Assembly (NCBI GenBank): GCA_042091695.1
Contig: JBELHA010000006.1
Coordinates: 1 to 64,000 of the forward strand
Reading direction: 5' to 3'
Length of the DNA stretch: 64,000 nucleotides
Source of the DNA: Flavicella sp042091695
GTDB taxonomy: Bacteria > Bacteroidota > Bacteroidia > Flavobacteriales > Flavobacteriaceae
The first letter of the stretch is position 1. Every line of letters starts with the position of its first letter. The notes below the pieces were generated by a model, which saw only the letters and a program-made list of their open reading frames with translations, was not told the origin of the DNA and searched no databases. Positions 43,810-53,003 of the stretch are shown piece after piece. A program made the translations under genes and the position numbers.

Positions 43810-46800
43810 TTAACTGTCTTTGTGGAAAACTCCCATCAAATTACCATACCTGTGGTAGTTGACAGAGCGGTTTTGTTCCGTCAAATAGTTCAACCATTCA
43901 AAGCGACCAAAATTACTAGGTTTGTCGCTGTAGATATTGATACTTCTGTCATGACAATATTGTAAAAATTCAGTTGCAACTCTCTTAGGATTTAGGACAC
44001 GTAGCACTATATCATGCGACAGGATACCTTTGATTGCATCCAAGCTTTCTACACGTGTAGCTTTAGGGAACTTAGTGCTTTCTTCTAAGGTATATGCTTT
44101 TACAGAAACCTCTAAAATATCTCCAATAGCAAGCACTTTTTGAAAGTCCTCAATTGCAACTTTATCATCCAAACAAACCAAAATTTGTGTTGGTTTCAAA
44201 TAGGTGTTATTGTTGTGTTGTCCTCTCAGTTCCGCAAAATCTATTTCTTTTGAAAATAAATTTTCATAAGCTTGTTTGTAGTCTTTTACTACTTTTGAGA
44301 GCGCCATTTTCTTTTCTTCACGCTTTAAAAACTGTGCGATATAGTTAGGTCCTCCTGCTTTCATTCCAAAACCAAAACTTGAAGCTTTCATACCTCCAAA
44401 AGGTTGTCTTTGAACGATCGCCCCTGTGGTAGATCTGTTAGCATATAGGTTTCCTGCTTTGATGTTTTCAAGCCAGTATTTCACTTCTTTAGGGTCCAAA
44501 CTCTCAATTCCTGAAGTAAGGCCAAAATCGGTACCATTTACCATATTTACGGCCTCTTTTAAATCTGAAGCTTTCATCACAGAAAGAATTGGTCCAAACA
44601 TTTCATTGTTGTATTCAAAATCCTTTGTTGTAATTCCCCACTTGATTCCAGGGCTTAAAAAGTAATTCCCTTTAAGTACCGGTTTTACCAACCATTGTTC
44701 CTCAGGTGTAGTATCTATACTTTGTTGTAGCTTTTCATTAATGCTAACAGCCAAGGGACCAAAGTCAGTGTCAAATTCCCATGGGTTTCCATGAGTTTTA
44801 CTTTCTGTACAATCTTTGAGTAGTGTTTTGAAATGAGTATCGTTGAATACTTCCTCTTCCAAAATCAATAAAGAAGTAGCAGAACACTTCTGTCCAGAGT
44901 TTCCAAAGGCAGATTGTACCACATTTTGTATGGCCTGTTCTCTATCTGACAAGGCGGTAACGATGGTTGCATTTTTTCCGCCTGTTTCTGCGTATAAATT
45001 AAGTTTTGGTGTTCTGTTTAATAAAAATTTTGCAGTATCTGTTCCCCCTGTAAGAATTACAGCATCGAATGTTTTAGCATCCTTTAATAACGGATCCAAA
45101 GCACCCTCATTGGCAGGTAAGAATGCAAATGCACTTTTAGGAATTCCTGCTTCCCACAAGGCTTTTGAAATCAAGTATCCAGAGGCAGCTGCATTTTGAG
45201 ATGGTTTTAAGATCACTCTTTTTCCAGCAGCTAAAGATGCCAACACTCCTCCAATAGGAATAGCGATAGGGAAGTTCCATGGAGACAATACTAAATTGAC
45301 CCCTTCGTATGTAAAGGCAACCTTTGATTCTTCAATGGTTTTAAGAGAATTTTCAGCGTAATAGTTGGCAAAGTCAATGGCTTCAGAAACTTCAACATCT
45401 ACTTCTGCTACGGTTTTTCCTAATTCGGCAACAGCGACACCAATTAAATTAGCTCTGTTTTCTTCCATAGCAACAGCAGCTGCTTTTAACAATTCAGATC
45501 TTTTTTGAGGGCTGTACGTATACCATTCAGATTCGCTATTTAAAAAATGGTTGTAATCTTCAATATCAGCCAATTCGTATTTCCATGGGTGCACACCGTT
45601 CCAAGAATCCATTTCAAGCTGTGTTCTTTCTTTAGAAGGTAGTTCTCCAACTACAGGAATTACAGTACCTAGAATGTTTAGTGGGTTTTTCCAATCTTCC
45701 TTGATTGTTTTGGCCCAATTTCTATTCGTTTTTAGTACCCAATCCGTATTTGCTACACTGTGAAAAGTTGCTTGAGCTTCAGGTTTTTCAGTCGCTCTAT
45801 CTTGAATCCTATTTGTAGTTATTTGAACAGTATCTATCTTGTTTACTGAATCTAGAAAGTGTTTTTCTATTTCCTTCCATTTATCACTGTCTATTTGTAA
45901 CTGAAACCCTTCTCGTAAGAAGTTTCCTTCTTGGGTACCTTCGTCCAGTCTTCTTACCAAATAAGCGATGGCGCTATTGTAATTTTCTTCTTTCACGATT
46001 GGCGTATACAATAGTACATGTACTTTTTCATTTAAGAGTTCATACACGGTTTCATTGGCCATTCCCTCGAGCATTTCAAAATCTACATAAGCTTCAATTT
46101 TTTGTTCTTTAACCAAGGTAAGTGCAAAAGCAAGGTCAAAAATATTATGAGAGGCTACCCCGACATTCAATGCCGCTGCGGAACTAGCATCTAGCATTTC
46201 TAACAATATTTTTTTATAGTTAGCATCCGTATCTAATTTTGTGTTATAAGTTGCCAATGGCCAGTCTTCAAAAGAAGATTCCGTCTTTTCCATTTCAAGA
46301 TTGGCACCTTTTACGAGGCGTATTTTTATAGGAGCACCTCCATTTTCAACACGCTTCACTGCCCAATCTTTAAGTTCCAACATCACATTATAACTATCAG
46401 GAAGGTAGGCTTGCAGCACAATTCCTGCACGTAGGTTTTTGAACTTAGGTAGGTCGAGTGTCGCTTTAAAAATGGCAACTGTAATTTCGAGATCTCGGTA
46501 TTCTTCCATATCGAGATTTACAAATTTTGTAACCCCGGTTTCTTTCTCAATCTTTAAAATCTCATCGTATAAAATACTTAGTTTTTCCTTGAGGGTCACA
46601 ACTGTTTTTTCGAAAGACAAAGACTTTATTTGAGAAGAAATAGTAGATACTTTTATAGAGATATAATCTACTTCTTTTTCTTGTAGTAAACTGCAATAGT
46701 TTTTGATACGCTCAGCAGCTTCCTCTTCTCCGATCAATGATTCTCCAATTAGGTTAACATTGAGTTGAACGTTTTCTTCTTTTCTTTGAAGCGCATGTTT

Positions 46801-47190
46801 CTTGAATTTAGCGTTTCCAACAAAAAATAATATAGGACCCGTGACACTTTTTACCTGTTTTAACAAAAGCGGGATGCTGATTGCAGGAATCATATGTCCT
46901 ATAGACTTGAATAAATTGATTAGAAAGACTTCCGTTTTATTGAAGATTTTAGAAGCATCACTATTCGATCTTAACAAAGCGACCACATAGTTTGAGACTC
47001 TACTATAATTAAACGAACGGAAAGAGGTGTCCATCATTCGAATTAAAAAAGTTTTGGCTTCAGGTGCTTTGATGATTGGGCCAATTCGCTTTGAAAAAAC
47101 GGTTGGTTTGGCATTTTGTTGTGGTTCTTGTAATTTTCTTGCAATAGCTAAAGTAGAGTCTAATTGCTGTTTTGTAAATTGTTTACTCAT
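43810..47190 (-). CDS. putA: Bifunctional proline dehydrogenase / delta-1-pyrroline-5-carboxylate dehydrogenase
   Basis: A 1126-residue fusion oxidising proline to glutamate. The FAD-dependent proline dehydrogenase barrel spans about 100-440 (IRLVKGANLEMEK, VGVASHNIFDL, EMLEGMA). The aldehyde dehydrogenase domain spans about 520-1000, with YAETGGKNATIV (Glu) and FGNSGQKCSATS (catalytic Cys). A further ~110-residue C-terminal segment follows. The ribbon-helix-helix DNA-binding domain of E. coli-type trifunctional PutA is absent, so it is not self-regulating by that route. Many Bacteroidota instead encode the two enzymes separately. A -7-like element and a hairpin lie just upstream. Confidence 0.95.
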   Translation of the reverse strand: MSKQFTKQQLDSTLAIARKLQEPQQNAKPTVFSKRIGPIIKAPEAKTFLIRMMDTSFRSFNYSRVSNYVVALLRSNSDASKIFNKTEVFLINLFKSIGHMIPAISIPLLLKQVKSVTGPILFFVGNAKFKKHALQRKEENVQLNVNLIGESLIGEEEAAERIKNYCSLLQEKEVDYISIKVSTISSQIKSLSFEKTVVTLKEKLSILYDEILKIEKETGVTKFVNLDMEEYRDLEITVAIFKATLDLPKFKNLRAGIVLQAYLPDSYNVMLELKDWAVKRVENGGAPIKIRLVKGANLEMEKTESSFEDWPLATYNTKLDTDANYKKILLEMLDASSAAALNVGVASHNIFDLAFALTLVKEQKIEAYVDFEMLEGMANETVYELLNEKVHVLLYTPIVKEENYNSAIAYLVRRLDEGTQEGNFLREGFQLQIDSDKWKEIEKHFLDSVNKIDTVQITTNRIQDRATEKPEAQATFHSVANTDWVLKTNRNWAKTIKEDWKNPLNILGTVIPVVGELPSKERTQLEMDSWNGVHPWKYELADIEDYNHFLNSESEWYTYSPQKRSELLKAAAVAMEENRANLIGVAVAELGKTVAEVDVEVSEAIDFANYYAENSLKTIEESKVAFTYEGVNLVLSPWNFPIAIPIGGVLASLAAGKRVILKPSQNAAASGYLISKALWEAGIPKSAFAFLPANEGALDPLLKDAKTFDAVILTGGTDTAKFLLNRTPKLNLYAETGGKNATIVTALSDREQAIQNVVQSAFGNSGQKCSATSLLILEEEVFNDTHFKTLLKDCTESKTHGNPWEFDTDFGPLAVSINEKLQQSIDTTPEEQWLVKPVLKGNYFLSPGIKWGITTKDFEYNNEMFGPILSVMKASDLKEAVNMVNGTDFGLTSGIESLDPKEVKYWLENIKAGNLYANRSTTGAIVQRQPFGGMKASSFGFGMKAGGPNYIAQFLKREEKKMALSKVVKDYKQAYENLFSKEIDFAELRGQHNNNTYLKPTQILVCLDDKVAIEDFQKVLAIGDILEVSVKAYTLEESTKFPKATRVESLDAIKGILSHDIVLRVLNPKRVATEFLQYCHDRSINIYSDKPSNFGRFEWLNYLTEQNRSVNYHRYGNLMGVFHKDS

Positions 47191-47197
47191 TTCAAAT

Positions 47198-47205
47198 CAA
47201 AAATA
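47198..47205 (-). promoter_or_regulatory. Putative -7 promoter element for putA
   Basis: On the minus strand this reads TATTTTTG (TAnnTTTG), only 7 bases before the putA ATG, so the leader would be very short. Confidence 0.35.
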
Positions 47206-47235
47206 AAAACTTAAAAAAATTTCCTTTATAACAGT

Positions 47236-47260
47236 AAAACCTCCTTTTGTAAGAGGTTTT
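47236..47260. repeat. Inverted repeat upstream of putA
   Basis: AAAACCTC / GAGGTTTT with a 9-base spacer, about 46-70 bases before the putA start. No upstream transcript needs a terminator here, so an operator for a putA regulator is possible. Unproven. Confidence 0.35.
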
Positions 47261-47348
47261 TAAAAAGAGGTACGAAGATATGTAATAAATGGAATATTTA
47301 TGTAAATTTAAACAAATATTAGCTAATTGTATAAAAACAAACAAAAGT

Positions 47349-47858
47349 ATGAAATCAAAAACTGCTTCAGCATCACTTTCGATAACAACAGATTTAGTAT
47401 TGCCAAGTGATACCAATGCTTTGAATGGGATGTTTGGTGGCGAATTACTAGCGCGTATGGATCGTATATGTTGTATAGCAGCCGAGAGACATTCAGGACA
47501 TATATCGGTTACTGTTTCTGTCAACCACGTTGTATTTACAAATCCGGTTCCTATTGGAAGTACTGTTACAATTGAAGCGAAGGTGTCAAGAGCTTTTGGC
47601 TCCTCTATGGAGATTTACGCTGATGTTTGGATTGAAGACCGTGTCTCTAGAGAGCGTATCAAAGTAAATGAGGGTATTTATACTTTTGTGGCTTTAGATA
47701 GTGATAGAAATAAGGTAAAAGTTCCTGAGCTCGTCCCAGAGACTCCTTTGGAAAAAGAAAGGTATTTAGCAGCTCTAAGAAGACGTCAATTGAGTCTGGT
47801 GTTATCGGGTAAGCTTGCTGCAAAAGACGCATCTGAGTTGCGTTCAATTTTTGTGTAA
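47349..47858 (+). CDS. Acyl-CoA thioesterase (hotdog fold)
   Basis: From the ATG at 47349 the product is 169 residues; an upstream start at 47289 adds only a low-complexity stretch. It has the hotdog-domain signatures of the YciA/BFIT group: NALNGMFGGELLARMD with the catalytic acidic region, HISVTVSVNHVVFTNPVPIGS, and FGSSMEIYADVWIED. It hydrolyses acyl-CoA to free acid and CoA. It converges on the EnvC-like gene with a 1-base gap. Confidence 0.9.
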   Translation: MKSKTASASLSITTDLVLPSDTNALNGMFGGELLARMDRICCIAAERHSGHISVTVSVNHVVFTNPVPIGSTVTIEAKVSRAFGSSMEIYADVWIEDRVSRERIKVNEGIYTFVALDSDRNKVKVPELVPETPLEKERYLAALRRRQLSLVLSGKLAAKDASELRSIFV

Positions 47859-47859
47859 C

Positions 47860-49119
47860 CTAGAGTTTCAGCAACCAGTTTTTAGGGTTTTCTTTTTGGG
47901 TGTCTTTCCATATTTGAAATTTTAATACTGTTTTCCCTGTGATTTTATCGCTATATATTCTACCCAAAGGTTGTTCGAGTATTACTTTGTCACCTTTTCT
48001 GACTTTAATTGTTTCTAAATTGTTGTACAGGGAGATATAGTTTCCATGTTGTACATAGACTGTTTTAACTCCGTTAGAGCTCACTTGAATGGCTAGTACT
48101 TTTCCTTCAAAAATAGCCCTAGCATCTGCATTTTTATTGGTCGCAATATGTATTCCATTGCTTTGTATGGTGATTCCTTTCAGCGTTTTATGAGGTATTT
48201 TTCCAAAATTTCTGATCACTAGTGCATTGGTAACAGGCCAAGGGAGCTTCCCTTTGTTTTGAGTGAATTTACTCGCTAATGCTTTAGCCTCAGGAGTCAA
48301 AGCAAAACCTTTTGATTTTGATTTGTTTTTTCTTTTAGAGGCTGCAATAGCTTCTCTAATGATTTTTTCTATTTGCTGTTGTATTTTTTCTTCTTCTTTT
48401 TCTTTTTCCTGTATTTCAGCAATGTATTCTTTCTCTTTTGATTGAACAGTTATTACAAGTGCTTGCTGTTCCTCCTTTTCTATTTCGATGAGTATTTGAG
48501 CTTCTTTTTGAGTAGCTAAAAGGTTTTCTTTTTTTATTTTTTGAACGGTAAGTGTACTGTTTAATGTTCGTATTTTATCAGCTTGTATCGCTATTTTTTC
48601 TCCTTGCTTTTGTCTATAATCCGTATATTGATTCATATATTTTAGACGTTTTAACGCTTGGTTAAAGTTTTTAGAAGAGAGAAGAAACATGAGTCTACTT
48701 TGTACGGATTTACTCTTATATGATTTGTAAATCATTGCACTATAGTCTTCTTTAAGAGCAGTGAGTTCAGCTTCTAAAAGATTAATTTCCTTCCTGTTTT
48801 TATAGATTCTATTTGAGAGTACTCTAGCTTCACTCTTAATGACCCGGATTAGTTCGGAACGTACTTTTATTTTACGGTTTAAATCTTCAATTTGCTGTAG
48901 TAAAGATTTTTGTTCTTTTTTTGTAGCAAACAAAAGTGTGTTTATTTTCTTTATCTCTTTTTGTAGTTTTGTTCTCTTTGCTTCTAATTTTTTCTGAGTA
49001 GAAGATTGAGCATAAGTATAGGAAGGTAAACTACTCAGCAGTATGAATAAGAAAAACACCCAATGCAATGTGTTTTTTTTTGTGTGTTGTAATAGTGAAA
49101 ATTGGTCTTCTTTTTTCAT
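47860..49119 (-). CDS. EnvC-like murein hydrolase activator with degenerate LytM domain
   Basis: A 419-residue periplasmic protein. The N-terminus has a hydrophobic signal (WVFFLFILLSSLPSYTYAQ). Residues about 40-270 are a long coiled coil, as in EnvC. The C-terminal LytM (M23-fold) domain keeps the shape (NGIHIATNKN, VYVQHGNYISLYNNL), but the zinc-binding HxH is replaced (VLKFQIW), so it should activate amidases and not cut murein itself. It overlaps the DUF4292 gene by 4 bases (ATGA), an arrangement conserved in flavobacteria. Confidence 0.9.
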   Translation of the reverse strand: MKKEDQFSLLQHTKKNTLHWVFFLFILLSSLPSYTYAQSSTQKKLEAKRTKLQKEIKKINTLLFATKKEQKSLLQQIEDLNRKIKVRSELIRVIKSEARVLSNRIYKNRKEINLLEAELTALKEDYSAMIYKSYKSKSVQSRLMFLLSSKNFNQALKRLKYMNQYTDYRQKQGEKIAIQADKIRTLNSTLTVQKIKKENLLATQKEAQILIEIEKEEQQALVITVQSKEKEYIAEIQEKEKEEEKIQQQIEKIIREAIAASKRKNKSKSKGFALTPEAKALASKFTQNKGKLPWPVTNALVIRNFGKIPHKTLKGITIQSNGIHIATNKNADARAIFEGKVLAIQVSSNGVKTVYVQHGNYISLYNNLETIKVRKGDKVILEQPLGRIYSDKITGKTVLKFQIWKDTQKENPKNWLLKL

Positions 49120-49892
49120 TCGTCAAAGAAAGTTCTTTTGTAGTCACTAGGTATGCTAAAAGGGAAAGAAATTTTCGTCCCTACTTTTATTGATTTGTAG
49201 GCAAGTGCAATGCTAGCATTCTTGTTTATGCCCTTCAAAACAAGTTCCATACTACCTGGTATTTCTGAGTTATTGTAAGCTTTATAGTTTCGGTATGCAA
49301 TTGAAATAGATTCTTGTTTTTCGAGATGTATTACTTCTTGTTTTTCAACTTTGTAATGGAAGGGATGCATCCAATAACGCATGTCTAACAATCCATTCTC
49401 TTTTTTCAAACTTAGTAGGTGGGCTTTATCCTCTATGCTAGCTCTATATTCTTTCGATTTTAAGGGTACTATAGCATCTCCTAAAAGTAGATTTTGAAGC
49501 ATGCTAAAGTTCAATTCTGCTCCTAGTATTTCTTTAGTGATAGCAAAGTCACCTATAAAATAGGTTTTATTCATTTTGTTATAGAACTGGACTTCTTCAG
49601 GAGTGATAAGGGCTTTGGCTACAGTAAACCCAAAGACAGAAAAACTCATCCATATTTTTTCGTCTTTCTGTATTCTCAACGAAACACTAAGACTTTGAGA
49701 TTTTTGTGCGTCTTCAAAACGTACTTTAAGATTGGAGGATAGTGTATTTCCGTTGAATTGATTTTTGTTGTGTTGTTTGATTATTTTTTTAGCAGAAAGT
49801 AGCTTTATATCATCTCGGTTTGTGATGGTTTTAGTACTGCCACATGCTGTGAGAAACAAGAAAAGGATAGAGGCAAAAAAGTTTGTTTTCAT
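49116..49892 (-). CDS. DUF4292 lipoprotein
   Basis: A 258-residue protein with lipoprotein signal ASILFLFLTAC (lipobox LTAC). The body is a beta-rich half-barrel with alternating strands (LSVSLRIQKDEKIWMSFSV, FYNKMNKTYFIGDF), reminiscent of the LolA/LolB lipoprotein-carrier fold. DUF4292 proteins typically precede an EnvC-like gene in Bacteroidota, as here with a 4-base overlap. Function not established; a role in outer-membrane biogenesis is inferred. Confidence 0.85.
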   Translation of the reverse strand: MKTNFFASILFLFLTACGSTKTITNRDDIKLLSAKKIIKQHNKNQFNGNTLSSNLKVRFEDAQKSQSLSVSLRIQKDEKIWMSFSVFGFTVAKALITPEEVQFYNKMNKTYFIGDFAITKEILGAELNFSMLQNLLLGDAIVPLKSKEYRASIEDKAHLLSLKKENGLLDMRYWMHPFHYKVEKQEVIHLEKQESISIAYRNYKAYNNSEIPGSMELVLKGINKNASIALAYKSIKVGTKISFPFSIPSDYKRTFFDE

Positions 49893-50111
49893 TTCAAATA
49901 TGTATATGACTATGGATGCTGTTGTAGTGTATACGGTATATACTTACAGGCTGCAAGATACATATTTTAAACACTTGTTTTTAAGGCTTTTTAAATTTAT
50001 AAAACCACAAGCCTCTCCTTTTTTATAACAGACTATTTTTGATTTGCAATCTGTTCTGTGTCTAAAAGTTTATGATAATTGTAATGAAAAACAACCGCTT
50101 GTACTAGTGCT

Positions 50112-50399
50112 TCAAGATCTTCTATTATTTGTTTGTTTGTTTGTCTGGATTGTTGTCTGTGCCAATCCTGTATTGCATTTTAGTTGCTTACAGGTACCTT
50201 TTTTTTGGCATTTAGAGCAATTACAGGGTTTTTTAGCATCTTTAAGACTCTCTAAAAAATAATCGATTTCAGAAAAATCCAAAAGCAATGCAGTGTCCCC
50301 AATTTGCAATTGAACTCTTTTTGTTCCGTTTTTCTCGTTTACTAGGTAAATGATACCAGTTTCGTTTTCGTAAATGGGGTGCAAATAGGTCATCTTCAT
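50112..50399 (-). CDS. Small protein with cysteine-rich tail, divergent from flavodoxin
   Basis: About 95 residues from the ATG at 50399 (a second ATG is at 50393). The reading from 50414 would overlap the promoter element and is unlikely. The first 65 residues form a compact alpha/beta unit (IIYLVNEKNGTKRVQLQIG..ALLLDFSEIDYFLESL). The tail KPCNCSKCQKKGTCKQLKC has five Cys in a CxCxxC...C...C array suited to metal or cluster binding. No family recognised. It shares an 83-base divergent promoter region, with a 27-base inverted repeat, with the flavodoxin gene. Confidence 0.65.
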   Translation of the reverse strand: MKMTYLHPIYENETGIIYLVNEKNGTKRVQLQIGDTALLLDFSEIDYFLESLKDAKKPCNCSKCQKKGTCKQLKCNTGLAQTTIQTNKQTNNRRS

Positions 50400-50411
50400 T
50401 AATTTTAAATA

Positions 50412-50419
50412 CAAATATA
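50412..50419 (-). promoter_or_regulatory. Putative -7 element for the Cys-tail gene
   Basis: On the minus strand it reads TATATTTG, an exact TAnnTTTG match, 13 bases before the ATG at 50399. Confidence 0.5.
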
Positions 50420-50420
50420 T

Positions 50421-50447
50421 TATTTTTATTTAGAATTGATAAAAATA
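50421..50447. promoter_or_regulatory. Operator-like inverted repeat (Fur-box-like) between divergent genes
   Basis: A perfect 9-9-9 inverted repeat, TATTTTTAT / ATAAAAATA around TTAGAATTG. It lies exactly between the two divergent -7 elements and contains ATTTAGAAT, a good half-site for a Fur-type box. Flavodoxins are commonly iron-regulated. Assignment to Fur is inference. Confidence 0.5.
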
Positions 50448-50450
50448 GTG

Positions 50451-50458
50451 TATTTTTG
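50451..50458 (+). promoter_or_regulatory. Putative -7 promoter element for flavodoxin
   Basis: TATTTTTG fits TAnnTTTG, 25 bases before the flavodoxin ATG. It abuts the inverted repeat, so a protein bound there would block it. Confidence 0.55.
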
Positions 50459-50482
50459 TATCTATTAAATAGTAAACATATT

Positions 50483-51028
50483 ATGAATAAAATAGGATTG
50501 TTTTACGGTTCTGACACAGGTTGTACAGACGATGTTACCAAGGATTTTATTGGGCTTTGGGGAGAAGAAGAATTAGATGTTTCAGAGATAGGTTACACCA
50601 AGAAAAGTGAATTGGAGGCCTATGATATATTGATTTTAGGACTGTCCACCTGGTACGACGGTGATTTACAAAGTGATTGGGAAGATTTTTTTGATGATTT
50701 TAAAAGCATAGATTTTACGGGTAAAATAGTTGCAATTTATGGTTTGGGAGATCAAATAGGCTATTCCGAGTACTTTATAGATGGTGTTGGAATACTCGCA
50801 AAGGAAATATTGAAAAACGGAGGAAAAATCGTAGGTCATTGGCCGAATAAAGACTATCGTTTTACAGATTCAGTAGCGATAATCCCTGAAAATGAGTCTC
50901 ACTTTTATGGTTTGGCTTTGGACAATGACAATGAGTCTCAATTGACTGACGATCGTTTGGAAACTTGGATTTCTCAGGTCAAGTTGGAATTAAAAGAAGC
51001 GTTGGCTATATCGAGTACTTCTATATAA
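50483..51028 (+). CDS. fldA: Flavodoxin (long-chain)
   Basis: From the ATG at 50483 the product has 181 residues; a start at 50456 lies in the promoter element and is rejected. The FMN phosphate loop is GLFYGSDTGCTDDV. The isoalloxazine loops are LGLSTWYDGDLQSDWEDFF (Trp) and YGLGDQIGYSEYF (Tyr). It is an acidic electron carrier that replaces ferredoxin under iron limitation. It is divergent from the Cys-tail gene with a Fur-box-like site between. Confidence 0.95.
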   Translation: MNKIGLFYGSDTGCTDDVTKDFIGLWGEEELDVSEIGYTKKSELEAYDILILGLSTWYDGDLQSDWEDFFDDFKSIDFTGKIVAIYGLGDQIGYSEYFIDGVGILAKEILKNGGKIVGHWPNKDYRFTDSVAIIPENESHFYGLALDNDNESQLTDDRLETWISQVKLELKEALAISSTSI

Positions 51029-51131
51029 TTTATATGAGAGTTGTTGATTAAGAAAGGTGTTGTATACATTTTGTAGCAATACCTTTTGTTATAATCAGAT
51101 ACGTATAGTGTTTTTAGTGATGTGAGATCGT

Positions 51132-52823
51132 TTAAAATTCTTTAGGAATTGCTTCGATTAATCTTTTGGTATAGGGGGATGCCGGGTTTTTATATACCGC
51201 ATCAGCATCTCCTATTTCTTCAATTTTCCCTGTATTCATTACTAATAGTTGGTCTGACATATACTTGACAACTGCCAAGTCATGCGATATGAAAATATAG
51301 GTAAACCCAAATTCCTTTTTTAACGTGTTGAGTAGGTTCAATACTTGTGCTTGAACGGATACGTCTAGTGCGGATACAGACTCGTCACAAATAATCAGTT
51401 TGGGATCGAGTGCGACACATCTAGCAATACCGATACGTTGTCTTTGACCTCCTGAGAATTCATGAGGATACCTGTGGTAATGAGCTGCCTCTAGCCCCAC
51501 TTTTTCTAGCAATTCCATTACGCGCTTTTTCCTGTCTTTTCTATTGTTTAAGATTCCATGTGTTTGCATGGGTTCTAGGATGGCTTCTCCAATTTGAATT
51601 CTTGGATTTAAGGAAGAAAAAGGATCTTGAAAGATGATCTGAATTTCTTTGCTCAAATTTTTTCTTTCCTCAATATTGCAATTTGTGATGTCTTTTCCGT
51701 TGTAAAAAATCTTTCCTGATGTTACTTTCTCTAGCCCCATTAGTGTGCGTCCAAGCGTAGATTTTCCGCAACCAGATTCTCCGACAAGTCCAAGTGTCTC
51801 TCCTTTATATACATTAAAACTTATCCCGTCTACTGCTTTTACGAAACGCTTTTCTTTTTGCCACCATTTGTGTTGAATAGCATACTTTTTTTTCAGGTTT
51901 TCAATTCTTAAAAGGGGTTGTTTTTTGTACAATGATTTATGGAATTCACTTCTTTCTTCAGTTGAATACTCTGTGTGATCAACGGTATTTTCGATAAAAT
52001 TTTGAACCGAGGGCAAGGTTTTTAGCCTTTTGTCAAGGCTTGGTCTGGATAGCAATAGTGCTTTGGTATATTCTTCTTGAGGGTTTTTAAAGAGCGTTTC
52101 TGAAGGTCCTTGCTCTACTATTTTTCCATGTTGCATCACAACCACATGTTGGCTAATTTCTGCAACCAACGATAAATCGTGTGAGATGAACATGATACTC
52201 ATTTTCGTGTCTTTCTGTATTTCTTTTAGGAGTTTTATGATTTCCTTTTGAACGGTAACATCCAATGCTGTTGTCGGTTCATCAGCAATTAGAAGTTTAG
52301 GCTTACAGGCAATAGCCATAGCGATCATAACACGTTGCTTTTGTCCCCCAGAAAGTTGATGTGGGTATTGGTCGTAGATATCATTTTCTCTTGGAAGTTT
52401 CACTTGTTTGAATAGAGAAATTACCGCTTTTTTTCCTGCTCTTTTTGTAAGATTTTGATGTTGTTTTAGCACTTCTAATACTTGATAACCACAGGTTAAA
52501 CTGGGATTTAAAGAACTCATAGGTTCTTGAAAAATCATCGATATTTTATTTCCTCGAATTTTTTGTAGTTCCTTTTCGGTTAGGTTGTGCAAGGTGTTGT
52601 CTTCAAATAGAATGTCTCCTGTAGTGTGACTCGTTTTTTTATCAAGCAACCCCATAATTGCAAGAGAAGAAATTGATTTACCACTTCCAGATTCCCCTAC
52701 AACTCCTAAAATTTCGTTTTCTTGTATGTCAAATGAGATTCCGTGTACCATTTGATTGTTGTTTCCTTTTCTAGGAAATGAGATGCTTAAGTCGCGAACT
52801 TTAAGTAAGGTGTTTTGAGACAT
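51132..52823 (-). CDS. Peptide-type ABC transporter ATPase with two fused nucleotide-binding domains
   Basis: A 563-residue protein fusing DppD-like and DppF-like ATPases, as in YejF. The first domain (about 6-260) has Walker A GESGSGKSIS, signature LSGGQKQR and Walker B LLIADEPT. The second (about 300-555) has GESGCGKST, FSGGQRQR and LIICDESVSALD. It energises dipeptide or oligopeptide uptake, but no permease or binding-protein gene is adjacent, so the partners are elsewhere. It is divergent from the ABC-F gene. Confidence 0.93.
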   Translation of the reverse strand: MSQNTLLKVRDLSISFPRKGNNNQMVHGISFDIQENEILGVVGESGSGKSISSLAIMGLLDKKTSHTTGDILFEDNTLHNLTEKELQKIRGNKISMIFQEPMSSLNPSLTCGYQVLEVLKQHQNLTKRAGKKAVISLFKQVKLPRENDIYDQYPHQLSGGQKQRVMIAMAIACKPKLLIADEPTTALDVTVQKEIIKLLKEIQKDTKMSIMFISHDLSLVAEISQHVVVMQHGKIVEQGPSETLFKNPQEEYTKALLLSRPSLDKRLKTLPSVQNFIENTVDHTEYSTEERSEFHKSLYKKQPLLRIENLKKKYAIQHKWWQKEKRFVKAVDGISFNVYKGETLGLVGESGCGKSTLGRTLMGLEKVTSGKIFYNGKDITNCNIEERKNLSKEIQIIFQDPFSSLNPRIQIGEAILEPMQTHGILNNRKDRKKRVMELLEKVGLEAAHYHRYPHEFSGGQRQRIGIARCVALDPKLIICDESVSALDVSVQAQVLNLLNTLKKEFGFTYIFISHDLAVVKYMSDQLLVMNTGKIEEIGDADAVYKNPASPYTKRLIEAIPKEF

Positions 52824-52974
52824 GTTCTAATTGCATTGATATTTCAAATGTACTAAATGTATCATTGCACTTGAAGTCTTTACTAAAATATTGTGATTTT
52901 ATGTGTTTTGTGGTTTTTCAAAATGAAATTGTAATTTTTTTTCTAGGAGCAGCTCTCAATTACTTTTGAGACTG

Positions 52975-52982
52975 TATCTTTG
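52975..52982 (+). promoter_or_regulatory. Putative -7 promoter element for the ABC-F gene
   Basis: TATCTTTG is an exact TAnnTTTG match, 22 bases before the ATG at 53004. Confidence 0.55.
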
Positions 52983-53003
52983 TCAGCTCAAACACTTGTA
53001 TTT

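Noticed and set aside
49893..50111. Possible gene or RNA in the 219-base gap before the DUF4292 gene
   Set aside because: No coding frame with recognisable features and no stable hairpin with a T-run was seen.
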